From the NCBI RefSeq assembly GCF_958979055.1, contig NC_084898.1:3110001-3174000 (forward strand): a stretch of DNA of 64,000 nt, given 5' to 3'. The first letter of the stretch is position 1. Each line of letters starts with the position of its first letter. Position numbers and translations under genes: made by a program. The notes below the pieces were generated by a model. The model saw only the letters and a list, made by a program, of their open reading frames with translations, made no database searches and was not told the DNA's origin. This stretch comes from Alnus glutinosa (taxonomy: Eukaryota; Streptophyta; Magnoliopsida; Fagales; Betulaceae). This document shows, piece after piece, positions 22,559 through 34,936 of this stretch.

Positions 22559-24762
22559 GCTCATAATCCAATTTCACCAAAGCCAAACACATACTCATCA
22601 ATTTTTCTATGAAAATCAATCCTCAACCAATCTACACAAGGATTAACTATAATCATCGACTAAACTATATTCCACCAAGAATTCTCCATTCAATTTTAAA
22701 CCTTTCCTCTACCAACAATTAACAACCCATCCTTAGGTTAATAATCAACTTTACATCAAAAACCCAAAATCAAGATCACAAGTCTAACTCAACACATATC
22801 AGATAACCATACTCGCAACTCAATACAAATTCATATATAATTTCCTATCAAACAAGAGCATCAAATAACCGTAAACCAACATTATTACTCAATTAAAAAC
22901 TCCCAATTCCAGATTTGGATTTCCATAAAATACTCTTTAAAATCACTTTCCAATCAAGTAACAAGAATCTTCAATATAGCATTAATCATAAGTTAACATA
23001 ATCATCAATTTACAATTCCAAAACCATACTTGAATTTCACCAAAACATCCATCAAAATCACTCTCTATTCGGCTATCATAAGAATATCATTATAGAAATC
23101 TACCCAAATATTTAACAGCCCATATAGAACATTAAACATTGGCTAGTATAATCCAAAATCACATCAAAATCAACCCAAGAGCTACTGCCCATAAACATAA
23201 ATTCCAGGAATTCCCATTAAGCAAAGCCCCAAAAATACACACCTCAATACCACAAATCCACCATGTAAGCCCATTCAAAGTTCTATCCTAAACTAAACTC
23301 ATCAATCAAATTTACAAATCCACACTAAATTCATATTCCACCAAGAGCAACATAATATAAGCCTAATAAAAAATCCAACAACTCATTTTAGAACATCAAT
23401 CACCATCTAACCTCATCAAAACCGAAACCCCTAAAAGAAAAATGCTATACAGCCATCCAATCCAAAAATCACAATCAAACCCTAGGTTTTCATCTTAAAC
23501 TAAAACCCAATCAAAACCCTAAGAATGTGATACGAATTCCATGCTATATAAACAATGGGTAATCTAAAATACAAAGAAATAGGGTTAGGGACTTTTACCA
23601 ATTTTTTTGATTCTATTTCCAGCAGCTTAACCCCACGAAAATCACAGTTCTTAAGCGCTCTTCCATGCGGTGGCTCTCACTATCACGAGCTCTCTCATTC
23701 ACGGGTGTCTCTCTCGACTCATCTCTCTCTCAATCTCGATCATCTCTCTCCCGAGTTGTCATCTGCGTTGTGTATGGGTGCTAGATGAAGAGAGAAAGAT
23801 GATGAAAGAGGGGAGATGGGCTGGGAACGTGTGAACAAAGAGAAGAGGAGAGGGAGATGATGGTGTCGGGTGGAAGAAGAGAAGAGAAGAGAAAGAGAGA
23901 AAAGGCGTCGGATGGGAGAAGAAAAAGAAAGAAGAGAAAAATGAGTGGTGAGGGAGTGAGGGGTATCCGGACAAGGGAGAAAGAGAAAAGGGAGAAAAGA
24001 GATGGGTTGTAGTGTATCATCTTGAGGTCGGTTGAGAGAGCATAATATAATCTTTTCCTAATCAATCTAAGTAGTGACATGTGGTAAGTTAAGTTTTTTT
24101 TTTTATTAAAAACCCTTTCAATTATAATAAATTATAGTAAGACCCCATCTTATTTTATTTTTATCATTTGGTAATTAGTGTGTAACTCTACATTCATTTT
24201 AATTACATTTAGTCCATTCAATTTATTATTTATTTACTCTATTAGGACCCAATATTATTATTACTTTAGTTCTCATATTTTAACCCGAACTTATTTTATT
24301 TACTGAACATAAATATTATTACTTAGAATACTTATTTGTCCCATCTATTTATTAAATGTTAAATTCTTATTAATTTTTCCTAATCTTTACAAAATATCTA
24401 TAAGGAAACGACTAGTGGATGTGACTTTGACTTAGACTAATTAGATGCAGCAATGTTGTTATTTCTGTTTTGTACATTAAAAAAACCGAACATGAAATGT
24501 CTACAAAGAAACGACAAAAGGACGTGACTTTGACTTAGACTTATTAGATGCAACCTTCCCTTGGCCAATTGTCAGATAGTGTCAACTAGGGAAGGGCTAT
24601 TTCCATGGTGGGCTTGACCAAAACATTTCAGTTTCAATTATAGCTTTCGTATTGAATAACCAGGCAATGAGCTCTGCGATATATTCTCATTCAGGCTACT
24701 TTGAGACATATGAGTGTTCCATAAAATTCAAGCATTGGAAGTGGTGAAGGATTTATTGTGAT
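22559..24762. other. Intergenic DNA upstream of PLD copy 2
   Basis: I see no gene. 23660-23770 is CT-rich and 23785-24000 GA-rich. Near 24408-24441 and 24508-24550 a roughly 45-bp direct repeat (GACTTTGACTTAGAC with flanks) brings two TTTGACTT W-box-like cores within 350 bp of the PLD start. No clear TATA box was found. Confidence 0.5.
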
Positions 24763-27700
24763 ATGGCTCACCATGCTGATGATGAATCTCTGTCATTTGG
24801 GGGCTCAAACCATGCTCAGGGTCAACAAGCTGTGCCATTTCAGTCCAGCAAGGATTCTATCAAGGTTTTTCTGTTACATGGGAACTTAGATATTTGGGTC
24901 AGGGAGGCCAATAACCTTCCTAACAAGGATATGGTCCATAAAACATTTGTGGACATGTATTCGAAAGTCAATGGGGAGCATAACAGACTAGGTCGCGCGC
25001 TTTTGAAATTACCTAAGGTTGGCAGCAAAATAGAAGGGCATATGTCAAAGACGATAACCAGTGATCCCTATGTCACAGTATCAGTATCAGATGCTACAAT
25101 CGTGAGGACTTTTGTGGTTAGTAACAGCGAGAACCCTGTTTGGATGCAGCATTTTAATGTTCCTGTTGCACATTATGCTGCAGAAGTGCGTTTCGTTGTC
25201 AAAGACAATGATGTTGTTGATTCCCAAATTATGGGTGCTGTGGGAATCCCAATAGAGCAATTATGCTCTGGCATGAAGATCGAGGGAACCTTCCCCATCC
25301 TCCGTGATAGCGGGGAGCCTTGTAAGGCTGGTGCTGTCTTGTGTTTATCGATTCAGTACACACAAGTGGACAAACTCATGAACCTTTATCATGGAGTAGG
25401 TTCAGCTCCTGATCACCAAGGTGTCCCTGGTACCTACTTTCCACTTAGGAGAGGTGGAAAATTGACACTCTATCAAGATGCCCATGGTCATGATATTGAT
25501 GGTTGCCTTCCCACTTTGGAGCTTGATGGTGGTGTTCAGTATGTGCAGGGGAATTGTTGGCATGACATCTTTCAAGCAATAACTCACGCAAGTCGTTTGA
25601 TATACATTTCAGGGTGGTCGGTGAACCACAATGTCAGACTGATTCGAGATAGTAATGGAGCAACTGTTAGCATGTTGGGGGATCTTCTCAAGACCAAGTC
25701 GCAGCAAGGTGTAAGGGTGCTGCTCCTCGTATGGGATGATCCTACTTCTCACAGCATTTTGGGATATAAAACAGTAAGAAACTTGAGAGATTTTAATTTT
25801 ATATGTCTCCACTACTCTATTCTATAGCATAATTTGGGCTCAAATATCATTCTACACTATGCTGGTTTTAATTTTTAAATTCAAATACTAAAATGTTCAT
25901 GAGTGAATGTCTCTACTGTTGTGATTTGCTACTACTGTGCACACAACCAGTGATGAATAATATGAGAACAAAGAAGAAGATAAAAGAGAGAGAGGACATA
26001 GTATTTACATGATTCAGCAATTTGCCTAAGTCTACAGAAGTGCGACTATATTCAATAATCTGTCTGTTCTGGGTTACAATACAACATATATATATAGTAA
26101 TCACTGCCATCCCCAAAAAACCTAGCAGTAATCCATGTTTTCCTTGACGCTCGTCCGGACGGCTACATTAGGCCTTCATCGTTCGTAGCTATTGCATTCT
26201 TGTTCGAACACCACATTGAACAGGTGCTCTCCGTGGGTCGTGTCCCCTGGGATGTCCGAACACCTGAGCGAACATGAATTCTCTATGGTTGCTGTCTGTT
26301 GAACTGTTCGAACACTTCGCCGAACACTGAAGAGCGTCCAGACGCTTTCTCAAGCCGTCCGGACAGTCGCTCAGAATATGAACCACTTGTTCCAACGATC
26401 TCCACCTTGTGCGAATGTTTGCCACCTCGAGCTCCTTTCAATCTATGTCTGCCATATCATCTGGCTTCTTCCCATATAAATTGGCTCTGATACCAATTGT
26501 TGTGATTTGTTGTTATCGTGCACACAACTAATGATGAATAATATGAGAACAAAGAAGAAGATAAAAGAGAGAAGATACAGTATTTACGTGGCTCGGCAAT
26601 TTGCCTAGGTCCGCAGGAGTGAGTACGGCTATATTCAATAATATGTCTGTTGTGGGTTACAATACAACATATATATAGTAATCCATGCCATCCCCAAAAA
26701 ACCCCCAGCAAACCTTGCACTAATCCGCGTTTTCCCTAATGCGCGTTCGGACGGCTACACACTAGCGCCTGAATAGCTACATTAGGTCTTCACTGTTCAC
26801 AGCCATCGCATTCATGTTTGGACACCACATCGAACAGGTGCTCTTTGTGGGTCATGTCCCTAAGATGTCCGGACATGAGCGAACATGATTTCCCTGTCGT
26901 TGCTGTCTACTGAACCGTTTGGACACTTCACCGAACACTGGAGGGCGTCCAGATGCTTCCTCAAGCAGTCCGAACGGTCGCTTAGAATATGAGCCACTTG
27001 TTCCAACATCTGCCATTATAATTTTTTGTTTCTTGGATCTGCAATCTTTATGTCCGAACGGTCACTCAAATAAGCTTTCTAAATTCTGTCTAAATTTCAA
27101 TTACCAAAAAACAACGTATTATATATGCAGTTGATATTTGTTTGCAACCTTTCTGTTATTGTCTTTTGCTCTATTCTTTTCGTGTTGCATGGTCCCCAAG
27201 TCGCTTATGATTGTTTAGTTTTCTGTAATCTTTATTCAAGGAAATTTGATTTTTTTTTTTTTTTTCTCTCTCTCTTTGTCCACCCGTGTCTTTCTTAATT
27301 GCATCAAGTAGTTATTTGTACGTATTCATTGATTTCTAGCTATAATGTACGTGCAGATGGGCAAAATGGAAACCTATGATGAGCAGACTCGCAGTTTTTT
27401 CAAGCACTCTTCGGTGATAGTGCGTTTGTGCCCTCGATCTGGTAGAAAATGTCATAACTGGGCCAAGAAGGTTGGATATGGATAAAGCGCCATCTCTTTA
27501 TCCATTTTTTTTTTTAACCTACATGCCGTTTCTTTGAAGGAACAGCTATATTAGCCTATATATTTGTATCTCATAATGTTACTTGATGCTGCAATTTCTT
27601 GGATGAAGATTTGCATTTTAGTTACTAGAAGTGCTGTTTAATTATGAGAACAAATTAAGAGGAAATGCATACTGAAACTTTTTGTCCCACTTTATATATG

Positions 27701-30700
27701 TTGTTGGCTAATATTTTTCGAGCATCTTTTGTTTTAATAAGACTTTGAACAATTAAACCTTTATGATCCTGTTGAAAGTTGAGCAAGTTAAAAACAATAT
27801 AGTTGACCCATTGCCAAATAAATTTATCTTATTATATATCGGCGGTTCAAGTAATCTGTTATTTTCAGCTACAGTACTAACATGTTGTAAATGCCATTTT
27901 TCTTTTTGATTGTCAGCTGGGAGATGGCGTAATCTATACCCATCATCAGAAAATAGTGATTGTGGATGCTGATGCAGGTGATAACCATAAAAGAAAGATC
28001 GTGGCATTTGTCGGAGGTCTTGATCTATCTTTGGGCCGACATGACACTCCAAAACATCCTCTTTTCAGGACTTTACAAACAGTGCACAAAGACGACTATC
28101 ATAACCCTACCTTCAAGGTAAATCATTTAATTAATTTTCTCAATTTGTCTTATTGTAGTTGATCCATATTTGGGAATCTTAATATTCTCCTATGAAATAT
28201 CTGGCAAATATGATGAATATTTATGGTGGGAACAAGTCACATATTTGATCTATTGGGCATAGAGAGTAATACGTGAATACTAAATGTTTCTAAAGGGTAG
28301 CTCAATCTGGTAGGAATGGGACCGCGCTTTATGTAGCGGAGATCACTAGTTCGAATCTCTCTCTTCCCTTTTGTGTGGACATATCAAAAAAAAAAAAAAA
28401 ACTTTTTCCTTTTTATTTTTATCTATTTAATTCATTAAACAATACTTCCTCTCCCTCCCCGTTCGAAAATTCTACCTAGCTCATTCCACGATTTCTTTGT
28501 TCGAATATAAAAAATAAAAATAAAAAAAAATCAGATTTTGGTATCAGAATTTGATACCAAAATTTCAGATTTCTCCAATTGCCTTCATCTTCTTCCCTAA
28601 CCTTTCTTGTCCCTCTCAATGGTGAAATCTTCTTTACCAAATTCTTCAGACTAACAGAGAGGCTTGTACTCTGATTCATACCAAAACGAAAATGGTTTCG
28701 ATCTATAGAAGACTCCCATTCGAGCTCCAACCGTTTTCCTCTAGCCCAAAACTTGTATTCGCCGAAAGTTCACCGACATAGCATGGGCCGGTCGATGCAC
28801 ACGATACGGTCCAATGCGTACCAAAGAAGCGACGAAGAGAACAGTTGCTGCTCATTTGTCGTCGAGAGCTCGGGATGTGCATCCAAGAACCTGACCAATT
28901 AGGGGTTTTGGCAGAGGCGCGTTGGTGGAACAAGGCCAAGAAGTTGGAGGAGAGGTCGGTGGTTCTCGTTCACCTATTGGATCAGTGCTCGGTTCTGGTC
29001 CAGCAGGCTTTGCACCTGCTGAAAGTTCCGGTCGAAGCCCTCCCATATCCCGGCGTCGCCGCATTCCTCGCCGGCGGTGGTGGGTAGGGTCTTCTTGTCT
29101 GGGTCCATGCTCTAGTCTGTGGTGGAGAGGGAGAGTCGGTTGGGGACATGTGCGCATGAGGGGAGAGAGAGAGGAATGCTACAGTACTTTTCTATGCATC
29201 GACAACCACCGTAGCATATTAAAAAAAATAGATTTTTGTGATTTTCTTAAGAAATTTCCTAAAATTTAGGAAATAAACTCATTATAAAAGTATTTTTAAT
29301 AGCCTCATCAAATTTTACTCACCAAAGCAGTTAAAAATCACTTTTCTCTATTCTGGTAAGCCACTTTTTAAATTTCTTTTAGCAGCCCCACTATTTTAAC
29401 AATTCACTATTACTATTTCATTTAAATAATATTTTTTTTTATTCTTTCTCTATTTAATCTTTTTACAAATAATCTTTCGTGTCCATGAAATAAGGACATT
29501 ATTATGAAAGAAAAAAAGGAAAAAAGTGTGCTGATCATGTGAGAAAGAAATGTAAAACAAAATTGGTGAGTGAATATTACTCATCAGAATTGGTGAGTAA
29601 TTTCACTCATCAAAACTTTTTTGTTAAAATAGTGAGGTTGCTGGAGTAGTTTTTTAGTGTTTTCATCAAATTGACTCATCACATTAACTAAAAAGTTATT
29701 TTGATGAGGCTATTAGGAATGCTAAAGAAGCTGCTATAAATGCTCTTTAATAAACAAAATTTTAGGCTAGCTTGTTTGTCAAACGAGCCGAACTGTTATA
29801 AGCTTGACTTGACTCATATAAGGTCGTATAATTTCATTTTTATTATTTTCAATTTTATAATGAGAACTGTTGTGTGTGTATATATATATATATTTGACAT
29901 GTCTACACAAGAGGGAGGAAGATGAATTCGAACTAGTGACCTCCGTTTTATGAAGCGTGGTCCCCAGTCAATTGAGCTACCCCTTAGGGACTACTCGTAC
30001 CAACTTGAGATAAAATTATTTTCTCAAGCTTTTGATTGATTGTCATAAATTTTTCACACTCCATAAAATTTTTTCATAAATTTTCAATTCTTTTTTAACT
30101 ACAAAAAATCAAATTTCCTTCTAACATGCCAAAATTAACATCAAGATTTTGTTTAGGAAAATTTGACAAAATTTTTCAATCCCAATAAAATCAACATAAT
30201 TAATATTCTCAAGACCCCATTGAAATATTTTACTTTTTGAACTTTTATCAAACACATGATATCCACTTTTTTCAACTTCTTGACCATATGACAAAAAACT
30301 TACCTTGATCTATAAGATCTTCATCATTGGCATATGTATCATAAGTTAGCAGATAATTCCAATTTATAAAATATTGAAAAATGATCTTCAACGTCTTCTT
30401 CATATTAAAACTCTTCACCCAGACCACATTGTTCTCGAATCAAAACAGGATTGTGATACGGATTCTCGAAATTTGATTTTGAATTTCAATCGTCAAAATC
30501 TTGATACGTCTCCATGTTTTGCACTACTAAACGTTGTGTTAACTCCGTAACCTGCCTCTGCAAATTTGCAATCATCACATCTTGTACTATGTGTTCATTG
30601 TAGGACACTTCCTCATTCCGACCCTGTCCACGCCAACTACACCAACGACCACCAATCATGAAAACTGATGAAACAAAATCATCCCAAGAAAGTGCTAAGC

Positions 30701-33700
30701 TATGATACCAACTAATGTCGGGAAGAACTCAGATTGTTCTGACATTATATGATAACATCAAAAGCTATCAATTGAAGATTTAAAAGGGAATTCAAGAAGA
30801 GATAAAATATTAAATAGAGAAAAGAAAGACTTTAATTGCTCTAAATAAGCAAATAGAGAAATAACTTTTAAAGACTAAAATTTAATTGATACTTCAAAAC
30901 TTCATTTCAAAATGATACAAACCTACCTTTATATAGGCAAAATTTGGGTATTTTCCAAACAGATTACTTGGGGAAAAAGAATGAAATAAAAATACAAAAA
31001 AATAACCCTAAACTTGGAGACAAAGAAAAAAAAAATTGTACAAAAAGTAAATTAAATATATTATTATAAAAATGATCTTCAAACATTTTGTATGATTCTT
31101 TCAATTCTTGTGCTCTTCTTATTCAAAAAATAATCTTCAAATCTTATGCCTAATTTCCTCCTGTATCAAGGTGGATATGAATATATATGTATGTATACGA
31201 GTGAGTTTATGTGTATGTATTTATATGTTTGTGTGTAATAAGATTAACATATAAACTCGAGATTAGAGTGTTCACAATTTGAGTTAATTTCTCAAATTAC
31301 TCAAATAACGATTTTTCACCCTAATTAAATAACTAATAATTAGTATAAATTTACAAAAAATAAAAATAAAAATTAACAATCATGACATTTACTTTATATA
31401 TAGAGTGAAAATTTTAATTGAGTATCTTATAAACAAGCTCGAATTCGTTCCAAAAATAAATGAACAAAGTTTGAACAGATTATTTAGCTCAATAATAAGC
31501 TTGAGCTCGGCTCGTGTTTGAAAAGAATTAAACAAATCGAGCTTAAACATTCAATACTTAGCTCGGCTCTATTACAACCTTAGCAATTGGTGATGTGTAA
31601 TCTGAAGGGGATGATTTGCATATTTTTTGAAAGCCACAAGCAAGTAAAATGTTTATGGTTAAACCAAAAATATTTTCAGTTTGACCATAATTTTTTTTTA
31701 CCAAACACCAAAAAATGAGAAAAAGATTTCAAAAAATATTTTATGTTAAAACAAACGGAGCATTAAATTCTAATGATGAACCCCATTTTAACATATTTGA
31801 TTTGTAACTTAAACAGGGGGCTCCTGTTGGTTGTCCAAGACAACCATGGCATGATTTGCATTCTCTTATTGATGGTCCTGCTGCATATGACATCCTCACC
31901 AATTTTGAGGAGCGCTGGTTAAGGGAATCAAAACTCCATGGAATTCGTAGGCTACTAAAAGCATCATCACATCATGATGATGCACTACTCAGGATTGAAA
32001 GAATTACTGACATCATTGGGATTGCAGATATTACTTACCAAAGTCAAAATGATCAAGAGGATTGGCATGTACAGGTAGGTATATTGGATGTCAATCCTCT
32101 ATTGGAGTTAGATTTTTCAGTTCTTGATCTTTTCCCAATATGGTTTATTTCTTGCATTATTTTTGTAAAATTTTCCGCAAGTGAAGGTTTTTCGTTCAAT
32201 TGATTCAAATTCTGTGGAAGGATTTCCGAATGACCCTAAAGATGCTACGAAAATGGTAAGGAAAATCTTTGGCTTTTTTAGCTTGATTATAAAAACAGTG
32301 CTTTTGATTTTGTTCAGAAAGAAGGTTGATGGACTAATGTTTTAACATTCTTGTAACAGAATCTTGTATGCGGGAAGAATGTACTGATAGACATGAGCAT
32401 ACATACAGCATATGTGAAGGCAATCCGTGCTGCCCAAAAATTCATTTATATTGAGAACCAGTACTTCCTCGGATCGTCATACAACTGGGATTCTCACAAA
32501 GATTTAGGTGAGGGCTTCTATAATACATGAGATTAAGAATAAAGGAACAGTAGATAGTGTTCTGTAACTCTAGAACATGTTGGTATAAGGATCACCTTTA
32601 CTACTTTTTTCCTTTCTCGAAATTTTCTTGACACTCGACAGCATGACAATGGGAAATATATATATCATGAAAATATATCTCGATCATTCTCTGCAGGTGC
32701 AAACAATTTAATACCAATGGAAATTGCTCTCAAAATTGCCAACAAAATAAAAGCGAATGAGAGATTCTCTGCATATATTATTATCCCAATGTGGCCAGAA
32801 GGTGATCCTTCAAGCATCGTCACTCAGCAGATTCTCTATTGGCAGGTACATCATTCTTCTCTTATCTATTATCATATCTACCAGTTAAGAAGGCAACATT
32901 GATGCTTAAGACATTATTTGTGGGTTTATTGCAACATCTTTTCCACCTATATAGTTTCATTCTTTGACTGCTGCAGCATAAAACAATGCAAATGATGTAT
33001 GAAATGATTTACAAGGCTTTAAAGGAGGTTGGACTTGAGAACAAGTATGAGCCACAAGACTATTTGAATTTCTTTTGCCTTGGCAATCGTGAGGCACTAG
33101 ACGGGGAAGACAATTTAGAAGCGAAAAATTCAACTGCTGCAATGACTCCTCAAGTATTTCCCTTATCTGCCCGAGTGCCGTTTCAGCTTTCTCTTTTTCA
33201 AATGTTATGTTTCCATTTACCGTTTATCATTCTTTCACCTTTTTCTGTCTTGCGATGTTCTGTATATATGTTGGTAACCTAGGCTCTTCCTGAGAAGAGT
33301 AGGCGTTTTATGATTTATGTCCACTCAAAAGGAATGATTGTGGATGATGAGTATGTCATACTGGGGTCTGCAAATATCAACCAGCGGTCAATGGAAGGCA
33401 TCAGAGACACTGAAATAGCAATTGGTGCATATCAGCCTAATCATACATGGGAAAGAAAACTTTCTAGTCCACATGGACAGGTAAGCCTAACAAAATAGAA
33501 CTTTCTGCATTTACCTTGCCACTGGATATGTCTGTCTATATGCATATGACAAAGACACTAAAAGTGAGCCAGAATGTCACTAGTATTCCATGAAAGTTTT
33601 TGGGGAAGATTCTGTGGGCATAATAAATAGTAATTCATTGCAAGATTACCTGAGTAATTTTTGATGATTGTATAAACATTGAGATTTCATGAGCCAAAAA

Positions 33701-34852
33701 GAGTAATGCTACATATACACCCACTCCCACACTGTTTGGGTACTACTGTTTGGTTGTCTCAATTTCTTTTTATCAAAGCCACAAAGAGTAATGCCATATA
33801 TGCTCCCACTCTCACACTTCCTGACATGGATTTTAACATCACCATTAGATTTGAAATTGATGATTACTCGATTTTGATCTAATTGTAATTTTAAAAGTCA
33901 CGTCAGGGAGTGTAGAAGTGGGAGTGTGTGTAGCATTACTCCTTTCAAGAATAATTTTTTTGAGGCTTGCGAAAGACTATTGATTTCAGTGTTGCTACTC
34001 ACCCAGCAATGTTTAAGGTTAATTTTGCCTGAGTTCCATTTCCAGTTCATGCTTTTGAGACATAATCCAAAAAGGATGCGTACTTTTAAGAATGTAATCA
34101 GGCAGGTAAGGGAAATAATTAAGGAATCCCTGCTTGCCACTAGATATGTCTGTCTATATGTATATATGACAAAGGCACTAAGTGAACCAGAATGTCACTA
34201 GAATAGGGAAAAAATCATTCCATGAAGTTCCGCGAAAGTTGGGAAAGATTCTTTTGGCATAATAAATAGTAATTCATTGCAAGATTACTTGAGTAATGTT
34301 TTACACGAGGTACATTACTGGTGAACGTTTATCGAAATTACTGTTTGGTTGTTACACTGGGGTGTTACACAACTTGAGGTGTTTAGGGTATACAAAGGAG
34401 GTACATTTTGCGTGGACTATTGATCTTCCCAATGTAAAACTGAAGTGTTACACATCGTGCCATTATAGATGATCAACGTTGTTGTCGTTATATTACAATA
34501 TTTCAATAATGCATGACTATCTACTAATATATGGGTACAGATCTATGGATACAGAATGTCATTATGGGCAGAGCACACTGGAGTGCAGGAGGATTGCTTC
34601 AAGCAACCAGAGAGCCTTGAATGTGTGAAACGGGTACGGCTCATGAGCGAGCTCAATTGGAGACAATATGCAGCTGATAAGGTAACAGAAATGAAGGGTC
34701 ACCTATTAAGGTATCCAGTGAACGTTGATCGAACAGGCAAAGTGAAGCCTCTTCATGGCTGTGAGACATTCCCAGACGTGGGCGGGTATGTGATAGGGAC
34801 ATTTCAACCCGATGATCCAAAACATATCCTTATAAAAAATCTCACTATCTAA
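24763..34852 (+). CDS. PLDGAMMA: Phospholipase D, beta/gamma subfamily (gamma-like), copy 2, complete, 878 aa
   Basis: Ten exons: 24763-25773, 27357-27470, 27917-28117, 31817-32074, 32187-32255, 32360-32507, 32697-32845, 32977-33153, 33283-33480, 34541-34852. Together they encode 878 residues, the usual length for PLD-gamma. A C2 domain (about residues 33-180) keeps the Ca-binding segments [14 protein letters not shown] and VKDND. The catalytic motifs are H385-x-K387-xxxx-D392 and H723-x-K725-xxxx-D730. The C-terminus ends NLTI. The short glycine- and glutamine-containing N-terminus lacks the long proline-rich extension of PLD-beta, which favours gamma. The enzyme is expected to be Ca2+- and PIP2-dependent, cleaving phospholipids to phosphatidic acid at membranes in stress and lipid signalling. 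It is a tandem paralogue of copy 1. Introns 1 and 3 are inflated by transposons. The exon 1 donor (AAAACA|GTAAGA) and all other borders are canonical. Confidence 0.95.
25917..27008 (-). mobile_element. TRIM-like LTR element with 100-bp interior, in PLD copy 2 intron 1
   Basis: Two LTR copies, 25917-26397 (481 bp) and 26498-27008 (511 bp), run TGTTGTGATTTG to TTGTTCCAACA/G on the plus strand. The 100-bp interior holds only an antisense primer site (TGGCTCTGATACCA, about 26482-26495) and a short purine tract (minus strand GGTGGAGAT). The flanks TCTAC and TCTGC are a probable 5-bp duplication with one change. It reads on the minus strand, opposite to the gene. The LTRs contain many GTCCGGAC and GTTCGAACAC palindromes. 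It is larger than classic TRIMs, so an internally deleted Copia is an alternative. Confidence 0.88.
28290..28400 (+). mobile_element. tRNA-derived SINE, copy 1, in PLD copy 2 intron 3
   Basis: The A box (TAGCTCAATCTGGT, 28298-28311) and B box (AGTTCGAATCT, 28348-28358) are spaced as in a tRNA, and a poly(A) run ends it at about 28386-28400. A related copy lies at 29893-29993 in the other orientation. Confidence 0.75.
28700..29180. other. GC-rich island in PLD copy 2 intron 3, unidentified
   Basis: Markedly richer in GC than its surroundings, with overlapping open frames of 80-115 codons on both strands. None matches a family I recognise. It could be a captured gene fragment or a piece of a retroelement. 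Confidence 0.4.
29285..29725. mobile_element. MITE with AATAGCCTCATCAAA inverted ends
   Basis: TTAATAGCCTCATCAAA near 29297 is mirrored by TTTTGATGAGGCTATTA near 29698-29714. The interior also has mirrored ACTCACC/GGTGAGT segments. It is non-coding. Exact ends and target duplication are not resolved. Confidence 0.6.
29893..29993 (-). mobile_element. tRNA-derived SINE, copy 2, reverse orientation
   Basis: On the minus strand it reads AAGGGGTAGCTCAATTGAC, later CACTAGTTCGAATTC, then GTGTAGACATGTCAAATA. This is the same order as the copy at 28290, including the GTGTRGACATRTCAAA end before the tail. Confidence 0.72.
30470..31168 (-). mobile_element. Partial LTR retrotransposon: one LTR plus start of gag
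   Basis: The LTR spans 30716-31168 (453 bp). Its minus-strand form starts TGATACAGGAGG and ends TTCCCGACA, with a TATA box CTATATAAAGG near 30931-30941. A primer-binding-like TTGGTATCATAGCT follows it on the minus strand (30701-30714). Further on, minus-strand codons resembling a Gypsy gag start (LQRQVTEL) lie near 30550. The rest of the element is missing. Around it (29765-29840 and 31490-31580) lie GAGCTCGG/AAGCTTGA remnants that resemble the subterminal repeats of the hAT element at 9842. Confidence 0.65.
33786..33941. mobile_element. Foldback MITE in PLD copy 2 intron 9
   Basis: The left arm GAGTAATGCCATATATGC...CTTCCTGAC is mirrored by GTCAGGGAG...GTAGCATTACTC. A partial related left arm (GAGTAATGCTACATATAC) lies at about 33700. 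Confidence 0.75.
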
Positions 34853-34936
34853 TCTACTTGATGATACACATTCCAGAATGAATAGCACTTTACTCCAATT
34901 TAAGTTCTCCATTGAAGAGGGTGCTTCTACCCATTG

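Noticed and set aside
23759..24080. Minus-strand frames of 71 and 99 codons upstream of PLD copy 2
   Set aside because: They are low-complexity Ser/Phe/Pro-rich translations of a GA-rich tract.
28298..28358. tRNA gene
   Set aside because: A and B boxes are present but no cloverleaf or acceptor stem can be formed, and a poly(A) tail follows; it is a SINE. The same holds for 29893-29993, 47273-47590 and 62697-63038.
28845..29269. Overlapping frames of 80-115 codons as a real gene
   Set aside because: No start context, splice pattern or family match; kept only as a GC-rich island of unknown origin.
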